Source: PS1 clade bacterium
GTDB lineage: Bacteria > Pseudomonadota > Alphaproteobacteria > RS24
DNA length: 24,515 bases
Assembly: GCA_016779015.1 (NCBI GenBank)
Contig: JADHOK010000010.1
Span: forward strand, 1 to 24,515
Direction of reading: 5' to 3'
Part shown: piece by piece, positions 8,985 to 17,052 of the stretch
Layout: each line of letters starts with the position of its first letter
Numbering within the stretch: the stretch's first letter is position 1
Translations under genes and position numbers: made by a program
The notes under the pieces: model-generated
What the model saw: only the letters and a program-made list of their open reading frames with translations
The model's database searches: none
Told to the model about the DNA's origin: nothing

Positions 8985-9668
8985 CTAAAACTCAAACGCC
9001 GGCACCGGGTCGAAAACCACCAAATCCGGTGCTGCATTATCAAACGCAATATGCGTCGATAAACTGTCACCGATACGCCTATAAATATGTGCTTTTTCGG
9101 TTCCGTCAACTTTTCGCACACACACCAGCCGTCCGCCTTCGGCCAGTTGCGCAAGCAGCGCGCTCGGCTCGCTGGCGAGACAGCCATTGATAAAAATGAC
9201 ATCGAACGGCCCTTGCTTGGCTTGCCCTTCGGTCAGCGGGCCGCATACGGCGACCGCATTATCGATACCTAATTGCTGCCAAATGGCGCCTGCTTTTTCG
9301 CCAAACCCTTCATGGTCTTCCAAGGCAATGACGGTGGAGGCAAGACCGGCCAGCACAGCCGCCGCATAGCCCGTGCCACCGGCGATATCGAGCACCGCAT
9401 CCTCGGCCTGCACCTCTGCCAATTCGATAAGCCGCGCCAGCGCGGTAGGGGTCAGCATCGTGCGACCGGCTTCACCGCTATTGCATTCGAGTTCTAAATC
9501 CGCATAAGCGAGGTCGCGCGCCGTGCCGCCGATAAATGCTTCGCGCGGGATGCAGCCCATTTGACGCGTCACGCGATAATCGCGAATACCGCCCGGCTTG
9601 AGCTGGCATTCGACCATGTTGAAGCGATATTCCGCCGTCGCAGCTTCGTTCATTTGAGGAGAAGACAT
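8985..9668 (-). CDS. pcm: Protein-L-isoaspartate O-methyltransferase-family protein
   Basis: A 227-residue Rossmann-fold SAM-dependent methyltransferase of the PCMT family, whose classic members methylate isoaspartyl residues in damaged proteins. The SAM-binding motif I is clear (VLDIAGGTGYAAAVL, residues about 92-106), as is an acidic motif II (VIALEDHEGF). The N-terminus MVECQLKPGGIRDYRVTRQM matches the family. However, the active-site loop, normally TISQP with a catalytic serine, here reads RTMLTP (about 69-74), lacking that serine. It may therefore not be a true isoaspartyl repair enzyme. I chose the ATG at 9668 because AGGA lies 6 nt upstream; an in-frame TTG at 9674 would add two residues. 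Gap to tolC is short, so co-transcription is likely. Confidence 0.85.
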   Translation of the reverse strand: MSSPQMNEAATAEYRFNMVECQLKPGGIRDYRVTRQMGCIPREAFIGGTARDLAYADLELECNSGEAGRTMLTPTALARLIELAEVQAEDAVLDIAGGTGYAAAVLAGLASTVIALEDHEGFGEKAGAIWQQLGIDNAVAVCGPLTEGQAKQGPFDVIFINGCLASEPSALLAQLAEGGRLVCVRKVDGTEKAHIYRRIGDSLSTHIAFDNAAPDLVVFDPVPAFEF

Positions 9669-9700
9669 ATTCAATCCTGTAGCACCAATAAGGTTGGCTT

Positions 9701-9729
9701 TATATACGGCGCATTGGTTTTTTTGACAA
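9701..9729 (-). promoter_or_regulatory. Sigma-70-type promoter of the pcm-tolC-popZ transcript
   Basis: On the minus strand, -35 TTGTCA (9729-9724), a 17-nt spacer and -10 TATATA (9706-9701) lie upstream of the pcm-like gene. The predicted start of transcription is near 9694, giving a leader of about 26 nt before the ATG at 9668. Confidence 0.65.
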
Positions 9730-9752
9730 TATAGGTGGGCCGTAAAAACAGG

Positions 9753-9780
9753 TTGCGCTGATGGCTGGGGGATTTATAAA
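9753..9780 (+). promoter_or_regulatory. Probable promoter of the tRNA-Cys/tRNA-Asn pair
   Basis: TTGCGC (9753-9758), a 16-nt spacer and TATAAA (9775-9780) precede tRNA-Cys by about 46 nt. The -10 box is good and the -35 box and spacing are less ideal. No other gene on this strand could use it. Confidence 0.4.
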
Positions 9781-9826
9781 CGGGCGACCACAGCGATTGC
9801 ACAACTTTTGTTGGGCGATCGGCAAC

Positions 9827-9900
9827 GGCCACGTGGCGGAGTGGTGACGCAGCGGCCTGCAAAGCCGTGTACCCCGGTTCGATTCCGGGCGTGGCCTCCA
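9827..9900 (+). tRNA. tRNA-Cys (anticodon GCA)
   Basis: A complete cloverleaf of 74 nt including an encoded CCA. The acceptor stem pairs GGCCACG (9827-9833) with CGTGGCC (9890-9896), the discriminator base is U as is usual for tRNA-Cys, and CCA is at 9898-9900. The anticodon loop CTGCAAA gives GCA. The T arm is a perfect CCCGG-TTCGATT-CCGGG. Confidence 0.97.
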
Positions 9901-9975
9901 CCCTTTTACGGGTGCCGGTTTTTCATCTTGGCGCAAATGGCAAGCTCTGGTATATCGGCAGTCTCGAAAGAGTAA

Positions 9976-10050
9976 TCCTCGGTAGCTCAGTGGTAGAGCA
10001 GTTGGCTGTTAACCAATTGGTCGCTGGTTCGAATCCGGCCCGGGGAGCCA
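9976..10050 (+). tRNA. tRNA-Asn (anticodon GTT)
   Basis: A complete 75-nt cloverleaf with encoded CCA. The acceptor pairs TCCTCGG (9976-9982) with CCGGGGA (10040-10046) with one G-T wobble, the discriminator is G, and CCA is at 10048-10050. The anticodon loop CTGTTAA gives GTT. The D arm (GCTCAGTGGTAGAGC) and T arm (GCTGG-TTCGAAT-CCGGC) are intact. It follows tRNA-Cys by 75 nt and is followed by CTCTTTTTT, which may serve to end transcription. Confidence 0.97.
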
Positions 10051-10143
10051 CTCTTTTTTCTCCCCCCCCAAATCTTTCTTTTCAAACCCATTCGACCTTT
10101 GGGCAGTTAACGCTTCCAAGCGCGAGCGCATATTGTTAGCCTT

Positions 10144-10159
10144 CCGTAACGTTTTACGG
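10144..10159 (+). promoter_or_regulatory. Hairpin next to the ribosome binding site of the acyl-CoA dehydrogenase gene
   Basis: CCGTAA (10144-10149) and TTACGG (10154-10159) form a perfect 6-bp stem with a CGTT loop; two further T-G pairs are possible. The 3' arm runs into the G-run (10158-10164) that serves as Shine-Dalgarno for the ATG at 10169. It could affect translation, but this is inference. Confidence 0.35.
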
Positions 10160-10168
10160 GGGGGAACC

Positions 10169-11395
10169 ATGATTGATTTTGAAATTCCGGAAGAAACCAA
10201 AATTGTGCGCGAGAAAGTGCGCAAGTTTGTCCACGAAGTATGCATTCCGGCGGAGGAAAATCTGAGCGTCGAGACTTTTGAGGATATCCTCGCCGACCTC
10301 AGAACAAAAGCCCGCGCCGAGGGGTTGTGGTGTCCGTTCTTCCCCACCGAATGGGGCGGCATGGGGCTGAAGCCGCTGGCCAATGCGCTGGTACAAATGG
10401 AATTGGGCGAAGCCATTTTGGGTGCGCTGGCGTTAAACACGCAAGGCCCGGATGACGCAACCATGATGACGCTGCTGCATCACGGCACCGAATATCAGCA
10501 TGAGAAATTCCTGAAACCGCTGGTCAATGGCGAAAAGCGCGTCTGCTATGCGATGACCGAGAAAGGCGGCGGCGCCGATGCCACCGGTATGCAAACCAGC
10601 GCCGTCGAGGATGGCGACAATTACGTTCTCAATGGCGATAAATGGTATATCTCCTCGGCCAATGTCGCCGATATAGCGGTGGTGATGGCCAAGACCGACC
10701 CCGATGCGCCGCGCCACATGCAATTCTCAACCTTTATCGTCGAACTGCCCAATCCGGGCTTCAACATTCTACGCAATATCGACACCATGCACCGCCACAC
10801 GCCTTTGGGGGAGCGTTTGGGGGCAGCGCATTGCGAGATTGAGATTAAAAATCTCGTCGTGCCGAAAGACAACCTGCTTGGCGGACGCGGCCAGGGTTTC
10901 AATATGGGGCAGCACCGGCTCGGCTATGGCCGTCTGCGCCATGGTATGCACAATGTCGCCAAAGCACAGCGCGCGCTGGATATGGCGGCAAAACATGTGC
11001 TGCAGCGCGAAACATTCGGCAAAAAACTGGCCGACCGACAAAGCGTGCAATTCATGCTGGCCGATTGCGCGGCAGAAATTTACAAAGCCCGGCTGATGCT
11101 GATGCACATTGCCTATAAGGCCGAAAACGGCAAAGACATGACGCAGGAAAACTCTATCGCCAAAATCTTCCTCGCCAATATGGTGCAGCAAGTGGTCGAT
11201 ACCGCGTTGCAGTTGCATGGCTCGCTGGGCTATTCGCGCGATACGCCATTGGCCGATTGGTATACCTCCAATCGCAGCCAGCGTCTGGTTGATGGGCCGG
11301 ATGAGGTGCATCGCTGGAAAATCGGCAAGAATGTGCTGCGCGCTTATGAACGCGACGGCACCACCGCCATGGCCGCCGGCGGCGATTTGCTTTAG
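10169..11395 (+). CDS. Acyl-CoA dehydrogenase (ACAD10/11-like)
   Basis: A 408-residue FAD flavoenzyme that makes the alpha-beta double bond in an acyl-CoA in fatty-acid or related catabolism. The start is the ATG at 10169, which has a strong G-rich ribosome binding site. Family segments are in order: N-terminal helical domain; CYAMTEKGGGADATGMQTS (FAD/substrate contact, about 123-141); WYISSANVADIAVVM; then the C-terminal helical domain with RETFGKKLADRQSVQFMLAD. The catalytic-base position, Glu in most short and medium chain enzymes (EGT motif), is Asp here: D375 in RLVDGPDEVHRW, as in the ACAD10/11 subgroup. It stands alone between the tRNAs and the photolyase operon, so the substrate cannot be inferred from neighbours. 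The TAG stop is followed at once by a second TAG. Confidence 0.92.
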   Translation: MIDFEIPEETKIVREKVRKFVHEVCIPAEENLSVETFEDILADLRTKARAEGLWCPFFPTEWGGMGLKPLANALVQMELGEAILGALALNTQGPDDATMMTLLHHGTEYQHEKFLKPLVNGEKRVCYAMTEKGGGADATGMQTSAVEDGDNYVLNGDKWYISSANVADIAVVMAKTDPDAPRHMQFSTFIVELPNPGFNILRNIDTMHRHTPLGERLGAAHCEIEIKNLVVPKDNLLGGRGQGFNMGQHRLGYGRLRHGMHNVAKAQRALDMAAKHVLQRETFGKKLADRQSVQFMLADCAAEIYKARLMLMHIAYKAENGKDMTQENSIAKIFLANMVQQVVDTALQLHGSLGYSRDTPLADWYTSNRSQRLVDGPDEVHRWKIGKNVLRAYERDGTTAMAAGGDLL

Positions 11396-11452
11396 TAGTG
11401 CTTTAGTATTGCGTGGCAAATCGGCACCATTATCGCGCCCATTACTGGCGAC

Positions 11453-11480
11453 ACATCCAAAATGCCCTAACTCACGTATT
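11453..11480 (+). promoter_or_regulatory. ECF-sigma-like promoter element of the photolyase operon
   Basis: ACATCC (11453-11458), a 16-nt spacer and CGTATT (11475-11480) lie upstream of the photolyase GTG at 11504. The pattern ATCC-N16-CGTA is shared with the element upstream of the chrR-like gene and resembles my recollection of the RpoE (ECF11) promoter of Rhodobacter sphaeroides (TGATCC-like -35, CGTA/TAAG-like -10). A start of transcription near 11487 would leave room for the GGGAG ribosome binding site at 11493-11497. Confidence 0.4.
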
Positions 11481-11503
11481 AAGTATGAGTATGGGAGTGG
11501 GAC

Positions 11504-12907
11504 GTGTCACAGCACATCATTGTGTGGTTTCGTCAGGATTTACGCTTAGACGACAATCCAGCGCTGGAAAGCGCCGTTAATAGCGCGTCCGCTATTATTC
11601 CGATTTATATCGATGATGAGACTTGTGGTCGCCAGCCCGGCACAATGGGGCGGTGGTGGCGCGATGCGTCGCTCCGCAAACTAAACGCCGCGCTCAAGGC
11701 GCGCGGCAGTCGGCTGATTTATCGCACCGGCAAAGCCGCGCAAATCTTACCCGCACTGGCGCAAGAGGTCGGGGCAAAAGCGGTGGTTTGGAACCGGCAA
11801 TACGAAGCCGATATCGTCGCCCGCGACACCGATATTAAAAAATCCCTGAAAGATAGCGGCATCGACGCCGAAAGCTCTAACGGCGCGCTGCTGTTCGAGC
11901 CTTGGGAAGTGACCTCGAAGTCGACCGGCGGGCCGTTCAAAGTATTCACCCCGTTTTGGCGCGCCTGCCGCGCCCTTGGCCTGAAGCGTGCATTGTGGGA
12001 TGCGCCTGCGAAACTGCCGGCGCCGGATAGCTGGCCCGATAGCGCCCCCCTGCCCGCTACTGACGCGCCCTCGCATATGGACCGATTGGGCGGATGGCAG
12101 CCGGGAGAAGACGGCGCGCGTGCTGCCTTATCGCTGTTTTTGACGCAAAATATTCGCGGCTATGCCGAGCGGCGCAACCTGCCCGCTGAACCGGCAACCT
12201 CGCGCCTCAGCCCGCATTTGCGCTGGGGCGAAATAAGCCCGGCGCGCATAGTGTCCGAAACAAAAAACGCCGACATCGCGGCCGATGATGGCGACAAGTT
12301 TCTGGCCGAGCTGGGGTGGCGCGAGTTTTCTTATCAATTGCTGTATCACAATCCGGCGCTGAGCGAGACTTGTCTGCAAGAGAAGTTTGAAGCCTTTCCG
12401 TGGCGCAATGACCCGCATGAGTTGGAGGCGTGGAAGCGCGGCGAGACCGGCTATCCGATTGTCGATGCCGGCATGCGCGAACTGCGGCGCACCGGCTATA
12501 TGCACAACCGCGTGCGGATGATTGCCGCTTCCTTTCTCATCAAGCATTTGCTGGTCGATTGGCGCGAAGGCGAAAAATGGTTCTGGGAATGTCTGGTCGA
12601 TGCCGACCCGGCCAATAATAGTGCCAGTTGGCAATGGGTGGCCGGTTGCGGTGCCGATGCCGCGCCCTATTTCCGCATCTTCAACCCGATATTGCAGGGC
12701 CCGAAATTCGACGCTGACGGCGTTTATACCAAAACCTATGTGCCGGAATTAAACGCGCTTTCCGGCAAGACCTTATATGCGCCGTGGACGGCCAAATCAG
12801 ACATGCTGGATGGCGGTCAGATTGCGCTCGGCGAGACCTATCCATACCCCATTGTTAACCATGAAGCGGCCCGCGCGCGGGCCTTGGAGAGCTTTAAGTC
12901 ATTGTAG
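11504..12907 (+). CDS. phrB: Deoxyribodipyrimidine photolyase (class I, cryptochrome/photolyase family)
   Basis: A light-driven DNA-repair flavoenzyme that splits UV-made cyclobutane pyrimidine dimers. It has 467 residues, the normal class I length. The N-terminal antenna domain begins HIIVWFRQDLRLDDNPAL (about 4-21). The C-terminal FAD domain shows LRWGEISPARI, ELGWREFSYQLLYHNP, GYPIVDAGMRELRRTGYMHNRVRM and the strongly conserved DADPANNSASWQWVAGCGADAAPYFRIFNP. The start is GTG with GGGAG 6 nt upstream. It is the first gene of a four-gene plus-strand operon, with the next gene starting 17 nt after its stop. In the R. sphaeroides RpoE regulon a photolyase gene and a cfa-like gene are induced together by singlet oxygen, and the same pairing is seen here. 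Confidence 0.95.
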   Translation: MSQHIIVWFRQDLRLDDNPALESAVNSASAIIPIYIDDETCGRQPGTMGRWWRDASLRKLNAALKARGSRLIYRTGKAAQILPALAQEVGAKAVVWNRQYEADIVARDTDIKKSLKDSGIDAESSNGALLFEPWEVTSKSTGGPFKVFTPFWRACRALGLKRALWDAPAKLPAPDSWPDSAPLPATDAPSHMDRLGGWQPGEDGARAALSLFLTQNIRGYAERRNLPAEPATSRLSPHLRWGEISPARIVSETKNADIAADDGDKFLAELGWREFSYQLLYHNPALSETCLQEKFEAFPWRNDPHELEAWKRGETGYPIVDAGMRELRRTGYMHNRVRMIAASFLIKHLLVDWREGEKWFWECLVDADPANNSASWQWVAGCGADAAPYFRIFNPILQGPKFDADGVYTKTYVPELNALSGKTLYAPWTAKSDMLDGGQIALGETYPYPIVNHEAARARALESFKSL

Positions 12908-12924
12908 TTGCTTAGGAGTAAATT

Positions 12925-14223
12925 ATGAAAATCGCGATTATCGGCAGCGGCATATCGGGCAATGTCGCGGCGCACATCTTGTCCAAATCGCACGATGTAA
13001 CCATCTATGAAAAGCGCGACCGCGCCGGCGGTCACAGTGCCACCAAAGATATCGACTATACGGGCAACGGCGATTGGATGAGCGTCGATACCGGCTTCAT
13101 TGTCTATAATGACCTCAATTATCCCGGGCTCATCAACCTGTTCAAGGAATTGAAAGTCGAGACCGAGGCCAGCGATATGAGCTTCGGCTTCTCGGCCAAT
13201 CGTGGTGCCTTTGAATGGTCGGGGCAATCCATCGCTTCGGTATTCGCCCAGAAACGCAATTGGGTTAATCCGCTATTCTGGCTGATGCTGCGCGACATTT
13301 TCAACTTCAACCGCCTCGCCAAGCAGGACCATGAGGGCGGCAAGCTAGGCGATGAAAGTCTCGGTAAATGGCTGCGACGCAATCGCCTGAGCCGTATTTT
13401 CATCAATCGCTATTTACTGCCCATGGGCGCGGCCATCTGGTCTACCCCGGCTGATGAAATCCTTAATTTTCCGGCCGCCAGCTTTCTGCAATTCTTCTAC
13501 AATCACCGCCTGATCAATAAAGACCGGCCGCAATGGCGCACCGTCACCGGCGGCAGCCGCGAATATGTCAACAAAATTACCGCCGGTTATAAAAACTGTC
13601 TGCGCTTGTCTGCCGAGGTGACCAGCATCACCCGTCACGCATTTGGCGTCGAGGTAACCGCAAATGGCGAGACCGAAACCTATGACGAGATTGTGATGGC
13701 GGCGCATAGCGACCAAAGCCTCGCAATGTTGAACGATGCAACGCCCGAAGAGCAGGCAATCCTCTCGGCCATTCGCTATTTGCCCAATGATGTTTATCTG
13801 CATCGCGACCTGCGGCTGATGCCAAAGCGGCAATCAGTGTGGTCGGCTTGGAATTATATCAGCCAGAACACAAGCGGAAACGACCCGATTATGTCGGTCA
13901 GCTATTGGATGAACCGGCTGCAAAATCTCGATTACAGCAAGCCGGTTTTTGTCACGCTGAATCCGGCAGTGCCGCCCGATGCAGATAAGACTTTCGGTCA
14001 TTATAGCTACGACCACCCGCAATTTGATGCCGCCGCCATTGACGCACAAAGCAAGCTGCCGACCATTCAAGGGGCCAATCGCACCTGGTTTTGCGGCGCT
14101 TGGTGCGGCTTTGGCTTTCACGAGGACGGGCTGCAATCGGCCTTACGGATTTGCAAGCAAATAAAAGCACTGCCTGAACCGCATCTGGTTGCGCGCTCCC
14201 GCGAGCAAGCCGCGGCGGAATAA
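12925..14223 (+). CDS. FAD/NAD(P)-binding oxidoreductase (amine-oxidase-like)
   Basis: A 432-residue flavoprotein with an N-terminal dinucleotide-binding fold: IAIIGSGISGNVAAHIL (GSGISG at 7-12) ending in the acidic EKRDRAGGHSA segment at about 34-44. The C-terminal end has the second FAD contact, NRTWFCGAWCGFGFHEDGLQSALRI (about 385-409, read in two parts). This family, often called amine oxidase or NAD(P)-binding protein, is regularly found beside DUF1365 and a cyclopropane-synthase-like methyltransferase. Its reaction is not established; oxidation or reduction of a membrane fatty-acyl chain is a reasonable inference from these neighbours. It has a strong ribosome binding site (AGGAG) and lies 17 nt after the photolyase gene and 2 nt before the DUF1365 gene. 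Confidence 0.88.
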   Translation: MKIAIIGSGISGNVAAHILSKSHDVTIYEKRDRAGGHSATKDIDYTGNGDWMSVDTGFIVYNDLNYPGLINLFKELKVETEASDMSFGFSANRGAFEWSGQSIASVFAQKRNWVNPLFWLMLRDIFNFNRLAKQDHEGGKLGDESLGKWLRRNRLSRIFINRYLLPMGAAIWSTPADEILNFPAASFLQFFYNHRLINKDRPQWRTVTGGSREYVNKITAGYKNCLRLSAEVTSITRHAFGVEVTANGETETYDEIVMAAHSDQSLAMLNDATPEEQAILSAIRYLPNDVYLHRDLRLMPKRQSVWSAWNYISQNTSGNDPIMSVSYWMNRLQNLDYSKPVFVTLNPAVPPDADKTFGHYSYDHPQFDAAAIDAQSKLPTIQGANRTWFCGAWCGFGFHEDGLQSALRICKQIKALPEPHLVARSREQAAAE

Positions 14224-14225
14224 GC

Positions 14226-14990
14226 ATGCCAGCAGGTGATAATGCGCTTTATGTCGGCGAGGTGCGTCACGCGCGCTACCGTCCGCGTGCGCATCGTTTC
14301 ACCTATCGCGTATTTTCCGCATTTGTCGATATTGACGACCTCGATGCCGACGCCTTGGGCCTGAAGCTGCTCTCGGTCGATAAGTTCAATCTGTTCAGCA
14401 TTCGCCGCCGCGACCATGGCGCGAAAGATGGCAGCGCACTGCGCCCGTTTATTGAAAGCCTGCTGGCCGAGGTCGGGCTTGGCGCGCCCGAACGCATTCA
14501 TATTTTATGTTATCTGCGTATGTTCGGTTTCGCTTTCAACCCCCTCACCGTCTATTACTGTCGCAGCAATAACAAGCTGACAGCGATGGTTTATGAGGTG
14601 CGCAATACATTTGGCGACGACCATATTTATGTGGTGCCGTTCCGTGGCGACCATAAGGACAAGCCGCTGCTTCATGTGCGCGATAAGCTGATGCATGTGT
14701 CGCCGTTTATCGGCATGCAGGCGACGTATCATTTTTCAGCCGAAGCGCCCGATGAGCAATTGCGATTGGTTATCCGCGAAACCCAAGACAACGCACCGTT
14801 GCTGGTGGCCAGTTTTGTCGGCGCGCGCCGCGCCCTCACCGATGCGACGCTGTTCAAGGCCTTCCTTCGCCATCCGCTAATGACGGTTAAGGTTTTGGTT
14901 GCAATTCATTATGAAGCTGGCAAACTCTTTATTAAGGGTGTTCCATTTATAAAACGTCCCGAACCGCCTCAAAGCCGGCACAGTGTATAG
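14226..14990 (+). CDS. DUF1365-family protein
   Basis: A 254-residue protein recognised by the family opening ALYVGEVRHARYRPRAHRFTYRVF (residues about 7-30, read in two parts) and the core LCYLRMFGFAFNPLTVYYC (about 97-115), followed by VYEVRNTFGDDHIYVVP. The family has no assigned reaction but is almost always next to the flavin oxidoreductase and the cfa-like gene seen here, which suggests a shared step in modifying membrane fatty acids. It starts 2 nt after the oxidoreductase stop codon, so the two are probably translationally coupled. No signal peptide or clear transmembrane segment is visible. Confidence 0.92.
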   Translation: MPAGDNALYVGEVRHARYRPRAHRFTYRVFSAFVDIDDLDADALGLKLLSVDKFNLFSIRRRDHGAKDGSALRPFIESLLAEVGLGAPERIHILCYLRMFGFAFNPLTVYYCRSNNKLTAMVYEVRNTFGDDHIYVVPFRGDHKDKPLLHVRDKLMHVSPFIGMQATYHFSAEAPDEQLRLVIRETQDNAPLLVASFVGARRALTDATLFKAFLRHPLMTVKVLVAIHYEAGKLFIKGVPFIKRPEPPQSRHSV

Positions 14991-15005
14991 TGGCAGGAGG
15001 GAGAT

Positions 15006-16241
15006 ATGAGCAATACGAAGCCCGGCCAACGGGCCATTGAAAATGTTAGTAAAAAATACGCGGGGCCACGTCCCGCCGGTCTGAGAATTCTCTCGCTATT
15101 ACTGCGAAACCTCCAACACGGCGAATTGCAGCTCGCTTTGCCCGATGGTGAGGTGCTGACATTCGGCACCCCGACACGCGACGGCGCGGCTGTTTTGCGG
15201 GTGCATGATAACGCATTTTTCACCCGCACACTGCGCCATGGCGCGATGGGCTTTGCCGAGAGTTACATGGATGGCGACTGGTCGTCGCCCGACCTCGCCA
15301 AGCTGCTCATTCTGTTCAATTCCAATATAACCATGCTGCAGGAAAAAATTGGCCGCAATCGCTTGACCCATTGGCTCAACCGCATCATCCATTTGTTGCG
15401 CCCCAATACACGCAAAGGTGCGAAGCGCAATATCCACGCCCATTACGACCTCGGCAATGAATTCTATGCGCTTTGGCTCGACACCACCATGACCTATAGC
15501 TCGGCCTTGTTCAGCGACAGCCAGAAGAGCCTGCGCGACGCGCAAAACGATAAATATCGTGCGCTGGCCGCCAGCACCGATATCAGACCTGGCGATCATG
15601 TGCTGGAAATCGGCTGCGGCTGGGGCGGTTTTGCTGAGTTTGCGGCGCGCGAACTCGACTGCAAAGTTACCGGCATCACCATTTCCAACGAGCAATTGGC
15701 CTTCGCCAAAAACCGTATCGCCAAGGCCGGTCTGCAAGACAAAGTGGACTTGCGCTTTTGCGACTATCGCGACCTCGACAGTCAATATGACCGCGTCGTC
15801 TCCATTGAGATGTTTGAGGCGGTCGGCGAGAGTTATTGGCCGACTTATTTCAGCAAGCTGCACGATTGTCTGAAACCGGGCGGGCGCGCCGGATTGCAAA
15901 TCATCACCATCGCCAAGGAACGTTTCGAGGCGTATCGCAAAAAGACCGACTTCATCCAGCGCTATATTTTTCCCGGCGGCATGTTGCCCTCGCCTGAGCG
16001 CCTCGATACGGAGTTTGCCGCCGCCGATTTGCAACTGCTGGCGCGCGAGGATTTCGCCGCCGACTATGCCCGTACGCTAGCCGAATGGCGGCTCCGCTTC
16101 CTCGACGTTTGGCCGGAAGTGCAAGCGCTGGGGTTCGACACACGCTTTCGCAATATGTGGGAATATTATCTGGCCTATTGCGAAGCCGGCTTCGCAACCA
16201 ACTCTATCGATGTGTCGCATTTCACGCTGACCAGAGACTAA
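15006..16241 (+). CDS. cfaA: Cyclopropane-fatty-acyl-phospholipid synthase-family methyltransferase
   Basis: A 411-residue SAM-dependent enzyme that transfers a methyl or methylene group to the double bond of an unsaturated fatty-acyl chain in membrane phospholipid. An N-terminal lipid-binding domain (AFFTRTLRHGAMGFAESYMDGDW in two parts, about 70-92) is followed by the catalytic domain with HYDLGNEFYALWLD (146-159), SAM motif I LEIGCGWGGFAEFA (200-213), and the active-site regions YDRVVSIEMFEAVGESYW and RYIFPGGMLPS. Close relatives in R. sphaeroides belong to the singlet-oxygen (RpoE) regulon and take part in making 11-methyl and furan fatty acids. Last gene of the photolyase operon, with a strong AGGAGGGAG ribosome binding site 15 nt after the DUF1365 gene. 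Confidence 0.93.
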   Translation: MSNTKPGQRAIENVSKKYAGPRPAGLRILSLLLRNLQHGELQLALPDGEVLTFGTPTRDGAAVLRVHDNAFFTRTLRHGAMGFAESYMDGDWSSPDLAKLLILFNSNITMLQEKIGRNRLTHWLNRIIHLLRPNTRKGAKRNIHAHYDLGNEFYALWLDTTMTYSSALFSDSQKSLRDAQNDKYRALAASTDIRPGDHVLEIGCGWGGFAEFAARELDCKVTGITISNEQLAFAKNRIAKAGLQDKVDLRFCDYRDLDSQYDRVVSIEMFEAVGESYWPTYFSKLHDCLKPGGRAGLQIITIAKERFEAYRKKTDFIQRYIFPGGMLPSPERLDTEFAAADLQLLAREDFAADYARTLAEWRLRFLDVWPEVQALGFDTRFRNMWEYYLAYCEAGFATNSIDVSHFTLTRD

Positions 16242-16269
16242 GCCGCGCTTCGAGAGAGACTATGCCGCC

Positions 16270-17031
16270 TCAGCGGTTCATGGCTTTGCCTGCCAATCGG
16301 ACGTAAAGCCCGCGCGGCAGCATCGCAAACACCCGCAACATCCACGCAAATCGCCGCGGAAAAGCGATATGGGTTTGGTTTTTAGCCAAGCCATTGGCGA
16401 TGCGCCGCGCCGCATCATCGGCCTCGATAATGAACGGCATGGGGAACGGATTGACGTCGGTAGCGGGCGTTTTAACAAAGCCTGGCGCTACCATGGAGAC
16501 ATGCACGCCGCAGGGCTTTAAGTCCATGGCCAGCGATTCACCCATATTAAACAACGCTGCTTTCGACGCGCCATAAGCCGCCGAGGTCACCAGACCGCCA
16601 TATCCGGCGACCGAGGAGATGAGCGAAATGTGCCCTTCGCCGCGCCCCACCATTTGCGGCACTAAAGCGGCCAGCCCGTTTACCGTGCCGCCAAGATTGA
16701 CCTCAAAGGTGCGGTCGAACAGCGTCGGGTCAAAATCGGGCAAAGCGGTCGGCAGATAAATTCCGGCATTCATCACCGCCAATGCGATGGGGCCGAGTGC
16801 CGTTTCGATATCGGCAACCGTTTGCGCCATGGCGGCGCGGTCGGTCACATCGCAAGCGAAAGGGTGGATATTGACGTTGGTGTCGGCGACCGCCTTGAGG
16901 TCAGCTTCGCGGCGCGCCGAGATGGCAACCTGCCAGCCGCGCCCGGCCAATTCTTGAGCCAGCGCCGCGCCAATACCTGAGGACGCGCCGGTAATCCACG
17001 CACAGCCATGCTGCGGCGTCATGATTTTCAT
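16270..17031 (-). CDS. Short-chain dehydrogenase/reductase (SDR)
   Basis: A 253-residue classical SDR using NAD(P)H. The cofactor motif TGASSGIG is at 14-21, the NAG motif at 88-90, and the catalytic Ser (139-140, SLISS) with Y153 and K157 (AAYGASKAAL) form the expected active site. The substrate cannot be read from the sequence. It is the last gene of the minus-strand operon with the DUF6134-like and chrR-like genes, and ends 28 nt from the end of cfaA, tail-to-tail. SDR genes are usual members of ChrR/cfa clusters, so a role in lipid or aldehyde reduction is a fair inference. Confidence 0.92.
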   Translation of the reverse strand: MKIMTPQHGCAWITGASSGIGAALAQELAGRGWQVAISARREADLKAVADTNVNIHPFACDVTDRAAMAQTVADIETALGPIALAVMNAGIYLPTALPDFDPTLFDRTFEVNLGGTVNGLAALVPQMVGRGEGHISLISSVAGYGGLVTSAAYGASKAALFNMGESLAMDLKPCGVHVSMVAPGFVKTPATDVNPFPMPFIIEADDAARRIANGLAKNQTHIAFPRRFAWMLRVFAMLPRGLYVRLAGKAMNR

Positions 17032-17052
17032 AATCGGTCTCCCAAAAAGGGG

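Noticed and set aside
9723..9751. TTGACA at 9723 as -35 of the tRNA promoter
   Set aside because: The sequence 17 nt downstream (AAACAG) is a poor -10; TTGCGC-N16-TATAAA is closer and better placed.
10042..10068. GGGGAG...CTCCCC pairing as a terminator after tRNA-Asn
   Set aside because: The left arm is inside the tRNA acceptor stem, so the hairpin would compete with tRNA folding; the T-run alone may suffice.
15099..16034. A 311-codon open frame antisense to the cfa-like gene
   Set aside because: It mirrors the codon structure of cfaA, has no recognisable domain and no ribosome binding site; cfaA itself has full family motifs.
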